From contig JAADGZ010000241.1 in the NCBI GenBank assembly GCA_013152045.1, positions 1 to 10,278 of the forward strand: DNA of 10,278 bases, read 5' to 3'. A model generated the notes under the pieces. It was given only the letters and a program-made list of their open reading frames with translations. It had not been told where the DNA came from and did no database searches. Positions 7,566 through 10,278 of the stretch are shown in pieces. The position numbers and the translations under genes are program-made. The stretch's first letter is position 1. Each line of letters starts with the position of its first letter. Origin of the DNA: Gammaproteobacteria bacterium (GTDB lineage Bacteria > Pseudomonadota > Gammaproteobacteria > UBA6429 > Thiohalophilaceae).

Positions 7566-8834
7566 ATTTTTGAAGATTTTTCAAGTGCGCAGTCGACTGT
7601 GCTGTGGGCGGTTTTTGCAACAGCGTTCATCATGGGAGCGGTGGTCAATAAAACCAATTTCTGTACGATGGGCGCGGTTTCCGACTGGGTCAACATGGGC
7701 GACAAGAGTCGTTTTCGTGCCTGGTTGCTGGCCATCTGCGTGGCCGTCATCGGCGTGGTCGTGCTGGAATCCAATGGCATCGCCAGTATGGACAAGACTT
7801 TGCCCCCTTACCGTGGCAGCAACTTTGCCTGGTTAGAATATATTCTCGGAGGCCTTATTTTCGGTGTCGGCATGACCTATGGCAGTGGTTGCGCCAACAA
7901 GACCTTGGTGCGCCTCGGTGGTGGCAATCTCAAGTCAATCGTAGTATTTGCGGTTATTTCGGTCACCGCCTACTTTATGCTTAATCCTTTTCCTGGCACC
8001 GACCAAACGTTGTATTCCGAACTGTTTTATAGCTGGACCAGCAAGCTTAGTATCAGTCTGAGCACACCGCAGGATCTGGGCAGCCTGCTGGCTGCAAATG
8101 TGGGCGGAGACGTGGCAACCATGCGTATGATTGTTGGACTCGTGTTGGCGGCAGCCCTGCTTGTGTATATTCTGAAATCGGCAGATTTTCGCCGCAGTTT
8201 TGACAATATCCTCGGTGGCCTCGTGGTGGGCCTGTCGGTGCTGGCCGTCTGGTATATCACCGCTGCTTTGGTAACTATCTCCGCCGATGGCGATATGCTG
8301 AGCTGGACCGATTATGCCAGCGTAGACTCCTGGGATATGCTCGAAGATAATGCCGATGCCCGGCCTAGAGATGTTGGGGTGCAATCGTTTACCTTTATTA
8401 ATCCGATTGGCCAGATCCTGCGTCTGATCTTGCACAGCTTTGACAATGCCTATGTTACTTTCGGGGTGATGGCGGTACTTGGTGTGATCGCCGGTTCCTT
8501 TATTTGGTCAGTCATTTCGCGTAGTTTCCGGCTGGAGTGGTTTGCAAATTTCAAGGATTTTTTGAATCATTTCATCGGTGCTTTCCTGATGGGCGTTGGC
8601 GGTGTACTGGGCCTGGGTTGTACCATTGGCCAGGGTGTCACCGGGATTTCGACACTGGCCTTAGGTTCTTTCTTTACCTTCACCGGAATCATATTTGGCA
8701 GCGCCCTGACCATGAAAATCCAGTACTACAAGTTGGTCTATGAAGATGAAGCCAGCTTCATTAAGGCCTTCCTCAGCGCCCTGGTAGACATGAAACTATT
8801 ACCGACCAGCATGCGCAAGCTGGACGCGATTTAA
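7563..8834 (+). CDS. YeeE/YedE-family sulfur (thiosulfate-type) transporter
   Basis: This is an integral inner-membrane protein of the YeeE/YedE (sulfur transport) family. Characterised members such as TsuA take up thiosulfate, relaying the sulfur anion past conserved cysteines. It has 423 residues and about nine or ten hydrophobic segments. Three family cysteine motifs are visible: KTNFCTMGA (Cys34), YGSGCANKTLVRLGGGN (Cys110) and GLGCTIGQGVTG (Cys353). An acidic hydrophilic stretch at about 240-275 (DGDMLSWTDYASVDSWDML) interrupts the membrane segments. This makes the protein longer than my recollection of TsuA (about 330-350). The gene stands alone: no TusA/TsuB-like sulfur carrier is in the window. 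The start is GTG 7563 with a consensus AAGGAGG. The exact substrate (thiosulfate, other sulfur species, or selenium compounds) cannot be told from sequence. Confidence 0.85.
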   Translation: MIFEDFSSAQSTVLWAVFATAFIMGAVVNKTNFCTMGAVSDWVNMGDKSRFRAWLLAICVAVIGVVVLESNGIASMDKTLPPYRGSNFAWLEYILGGLIFGVGMTYGSGCANKTLVRLGGGNLKSIVVFAVISVTAYFMLNPFPGTDQTLYSELFYSWTSKLSISLSTPQDLGSLLAANVGGDVATMRMIVGLVLAAALLVYILKSADFRRSFDNILGGLVVGLSVLAVWYITAALVTISADGDMLSWTDYASVDSWDMLEDNADARPRDVGVQSFTFINPIGQILRLILHSFDNAYVTFGVMAVLGVIAGSFIWSVISRSFRLEWFANFKDFLNHFIGAFLMGVGGVLGLGCTIGQGVTGISTLALGSFFTFTGIIFGSALTMKIQYYKLVYEDEASFIKAFLSALVDMKLLPTSMRKLDAI

Positions 8835-8850
8835 ATTAGCGATAATTTAA
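8831..8850 (+). other. AT-rich palindrome overlapping the yeeE-like stop codon
   Basis: TTAAATTA (8831-8838) and TAATTTAA (8843-8850) are perfect inverted arms around GCGA. An alternative, mutually exclusive stem GCGAT (8839-8843) / ATCGC (8851-8855) uses the same bases. The stop TAA lies within the left arm. It may protect the mRNA end or bind a protein; no function is established. Confidence 0.4.
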
Positions 8851-8857
8851 ATCGCCA

Positions 8858-8893
8858 GCAGGAATAACAGCCCTATGGGGTTGTTATTCCTGC
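8858..8893 (+). terminator. 12-bp perfect hairpin between the yeeE-like gene and tRNA-Lys
   Basis: GCAGGAATAACA (8858-8869) and TGTTATTCCTGC (8882-8893) are exact inverted arms. The 12-base centre can pair further (CCC with GGG around TAT). It starts 24 bases after the yeeE-like stop. There is no T-run on either side, so intrinsic termination is uncertain. Its right arm overlaps the probable -35 of the tRNA promoter. Confidence 0.55.
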
Positions 8894-8908
8894 GAAATTC
8901 GGTACAAT
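8881..8908 (+). promoter_or_regulatory. Probable sigma-70 promoter of tRNA-Lys
   Basis: TTGTTA (8881-8886, four of six consensus bases) and TACAAT (8903-8908, five of six) are separated by 16 bases. The expected start is near 8915, leaving a leader of about 60 bases before the tRNA. GC-containing bases after the -10 (ACGCC) fit the discriminators of stringently controlled stable-RNA promoters. This is inferred from sequence only. Confidence 0.55.
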
Positions 8909-8975
8909 TCACGCCTTCTTGTACAGGGGCAAAGCAGGTTCTCGCCTACTCATCTCCCATCGTACCAAGCCTTTC

Positions 8976-9051
8976 GGGCCGTTAGCTCAGTTGGTAGAGC
9001 ACCGGACTTTTAATCCGATGGTCCCGCGTTCGAGTCGCGGACGGCCCACCA
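8976..9051 (+). tRNA. tRNA-Lys(UUU)
   Basis: The 76-base gene folds as a full cloverleaf. The acceptor stem pairs GGGCCGT with ACGGCCC, the D stem pairs GCTC with GAGC, and the T stem pairs CCGCG with CGCGG around TTCGAGT. The anticodon loop is CTTTTAA with anticodon TTT at 9009-9011. The CCA end is encoded (9049-9051). The anticodon stem CCGGA/TCCGA leaves a C-A mismatch at positions 27-43, where E. coli tRNA-Lys has a G-U pair, to my recollection. Close to queC, this tRNA locus corresponds by synteny to a tRNA-Lys gene in Pseudomonas that is a known island integration site. Confidence 0.97.
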
Positions 9052-9059
9052 TAAATATC

Positions 9060-9092
9060 AAAGGGTTAGTGGTTAACAGCTACTAACCCTTT
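9060..9092 (+). terminator. Intrinsic terminator of tRNA-Lys
   Basis: AAAGGGTTAGT (9060-9070) and ACTAACCCTTT (9082-9092) form a perfect 11-bp stem with an 11-base loop. The right arm runs into a T-rich tail (TTTTT, then CCTTTT). It begins eight bases after the tRNA CCA end, which is the textbook arrangement. Confidence 0.9.
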
Positions 9093-9099
9093 TTCCTTT

Positions 9100-9117
9100 T
9101 GGGACACTCCTGGGACA
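9100..9117 (+). repeat. Two TGGGACA direct repeats beside the tRNA, possible integrase-binding sites
   Basis: TGGGACA occurs at 9100-9106 and 9111-9117, 11 bases apart (about one helical turn), followed by TGGGG at 9120-9124. GGGACA-type repeats near a tRNA 3' end recall arm sites of tyrosine-recombinase islands. That reading is inference; no integrase gene lies in the window. Confidence 0.4.
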
Positions 9118-9371
9118 TCTGGGGTTTTCCTGCCTCTGATTTTCTTTATATTTGCTCTATTTCAGAATAAAAATTTGTTCATTATTTTTAGACAATGAGT
9201 ATCCATATGCTGAATGCAGACGCAGAGCCGCTGGGGGGGGATAGATTAACCCTTGTAAGTGCGTGGATATAGAATAAGAATATCGGTATTGCAATGGGAT
9301 GGTTAATTGTCTATCTAATTTATCACCCAACTTGATTCAATAAGGCAAGACAATAAATCCCGTTTTGACTG
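9118..9371. other. AT-rich gap with no supported gene
   Basis: No convincing gene is seen between the direct repeats and the end of the AbiEii-like gene. A 25-codon open frame at 9195-9272 has no ribosome binding site. It contains a run of eight G at 9233-9240. ATTGTCT (9307-9313) and AGACAAT (9348-9354) are inverted copies 34 bases apart, too far for a clear hairpin. The stretch may be island-end sequence or the decayed remains of an insertion. Confidence 0.5.
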
Positions 9372-10274
9372 CTATACCCATGAATCTGAAATAGACCATT
9401 TATGTAAAAATGGTTCACCCGCAGATACTGCTATTGCAACGGGTTTCAGGAAATCCTCAACACCAGCTACGATTTCACCAAAATTGGCAGGAACACGCTC
9501 CTGGCCTAGTCGTTTGTGAAACGCCGTCCATTGCTTATCCTTCGCTTTGATGAATTCATCAGTAAAAGATATAACGATCTCTGGAATTTCAGTTTCACGA
9601 TTATCGAGTGTCAACCGTATTGCCTCAGCTAATTCAGCACCGTCAAACTCGAATTGCCGGGACAAAAGCCAGATATCATAGAAATCTTTTATACGACTAT
9701 TCAAGGCTCCCAGCTTTATCATGGCCTCAAATTTCTCGGCAATCGCACTTTCACGGCTATAGCAAAGTAACCGGGGTGCCGGTGAATCCAGTATGGTCGG
9801 CAGCTCAGCCTCAGTCGGCTCAGGGTGAATGATGTCACCAAAGCCAATATCAATCTGCATATTCACACGGGCATTATCCAGTGCTCCAATAAAACGTACA
9901 CGGACACCTTCATAATCGGCATCCTCTTTTATCCGTTCGCCGCGAATGGTGGATGAGTCAAAGACTAGGCCATCATCCACTTCGATAGAAACAATATCGG
10001 CAACCTGCGCACAAATATCGTCTACTTCATTGCTGGTTCTACCTAGCATATCAATGTCCATGGTCGGACGACATTGAGGCGACTGCCAAACCCTGAGCAT
10101 CAATGCGCCTTTAAGAATAAACAGGCCAGCATGCTTAGATTGACTTAAGCGGTATAAAAAACGTTCCATCGCATAATACTGAAGCAATTCTGCAAAAGGG
10201 CGCTTACCCTTGTTTGCCTGATTTTTAAGCTTCTGCCGAACTGATGCAGCAATATTTCGTGTCCCCCTGTTCAT
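9372..10274 (-). CDS. AbiEii-type nucleotidyltransferase toxin (type IV toxin-antitoxin / abortive infection)
   Basis: This 300-residue protein fits the AbiEii/AbiGii (COG2253-like) family of DNA polymerase beta-type nucleotidyltransferases. They are toxins of AbiE systems that arrest growth and protect against phage; related MenT toxins modify tRNA. Visible motifs are KGALML at 55-60, then RPTMDIDML at 69-77 with the metal-binding pair Asp73 and Asp75. A third acidic residue is Asp142 (QIDIGFGD). The C-terminal family motif has Glu180-Lys181 (AEKFEAMIKLG) and RIKDFYDIW (Arg194, Lys196, Asp197, Asp200). The N-terminus (SVRQKLKNQANKG, then LLQYYAMERFLYRL) is typical, which supports the ATG at 10272-10274. 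That ATG reads ATGA, so an upstream antitoxin (AbiEi) could end there with a four-base overlap, but only four bases of window remain. Base composition is visibly richer in A+T than the tol genes. The stop is TAG at 9372-9374. Confidence 0.88.
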   Translation of the reverse strand: MNRGTRNIAASVRQKLKNQANKGKRPFAELLQYYAMERFLYRLSQSKHAGLFILKGALMLRVWQSPQCRPTMDIDMLGRTSNEVDDICAQVADIVSIEVDDGLVFDSSTIRGERIKEDADYEGVRVRFIGALDNARVNMQIDIGFGDIIHPEPTEAELPTILDSPAPRLLCYSRESAIAEKFEAMIKLGALNSRIKDFYDIWLLSRQFEFDGAELAEAIRLTLDNRETEIPEIVISFTDEFIKAKDKQWTAFHKRLGQERVPANFGEIVAGVEDFLKPVAIAVSAGEPFLHKWSISDSWV

Positions 10275-10278
10275 AAGT

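Noticed and set aside
7935..8435. 166-codon minus-strand open frame opposite the yeeE-like gene
   Set aside because: It lies entirely within a clear membrane-protein gene, and its translation resembles no family.
9052..10278. Second copy of the tRNA-Lys 3' end marking the far attachment site
   Set aside because: I found no such copy within the window.

Overview
The window comes from a Gram-negative gammaproteobacterium of moderate GC content. The evidence is a complete Tol-Pal envelope operon in the order ybgC-tolQ-tolR-tolA-tolB-pal-cpoB, preceded by the end of ruvB and followed by the queuosine genes queE and queC and, one gene later, a tRNA-Lys gene. From memory, the order ruvB-ybgC-tolQRAB-pal-cpoB-queE-queC-tRNA-Lys is also found in Pseudomonas. 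The species cannot be named from this sequence. A YeeE/YedE sulfur-transport gene would fit a sulfur-metabolising lineage, but that is inference.

Layout. 1-586: 3' part of ruvB (Holliday junction motor). 583-3022: ybgC, tolQ, tolR and tolA, tightly packed with overlaps or gaps of a few bases. 3023-3216: the only long break inside the tol cluster, holding three degenerate tandem copies of a roughly 37-38 bp repeat, the last with a palindrome. 3217-6082: tolB, pal and cpoB. 6082-7442: queE and queC, coupled to cpoB and to each other by 1-base and 4-base overlaps. 7563-8834: a 423-residue YeeE/YedE membrane protein with its own strong ribosome binding site. 8831-8908: two hairpins and a probable tRNA promoter. 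8976-9051: tRNA-Lys(UUU), followed by a textbook terminator. 9100-9371: two TGGGACA direct repeats, then an AT-rich stretch with no convincing gene. 9372-10274, minus strand: an AbiEii-type nucleotidyltransferase toxin whose expected antitoxin partner would lie just outside the right edge.

How the genes work together. TolQ and TolR form the proton-driven inner-membrane motor. TolA spans the periplasm, TolB shuttles, Pal ties the outer membrane to peptidoglycan, and CpoB coordinates the system with peptidoglycan synthesis during division. QueE and QueC carry out consecutive steps of 7-deazaguanine (preQ0) synthesis for tRNA queuosine. The tRNA-Lys gene appears to be the boundary between conserved chromosome on the left and an accessory island on the right. 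The coding style changes there: a lower-GC, opposite-strand phage-defence or toxin-antitoxin gene begins after the tRNA. I see no wholly new system. The most interesting material is the tRNA-Lys junction with its direct repeats and toxin gene, the sulfur transporter inserted between queC and the tRNA, and the repeat array inside the tol operon.
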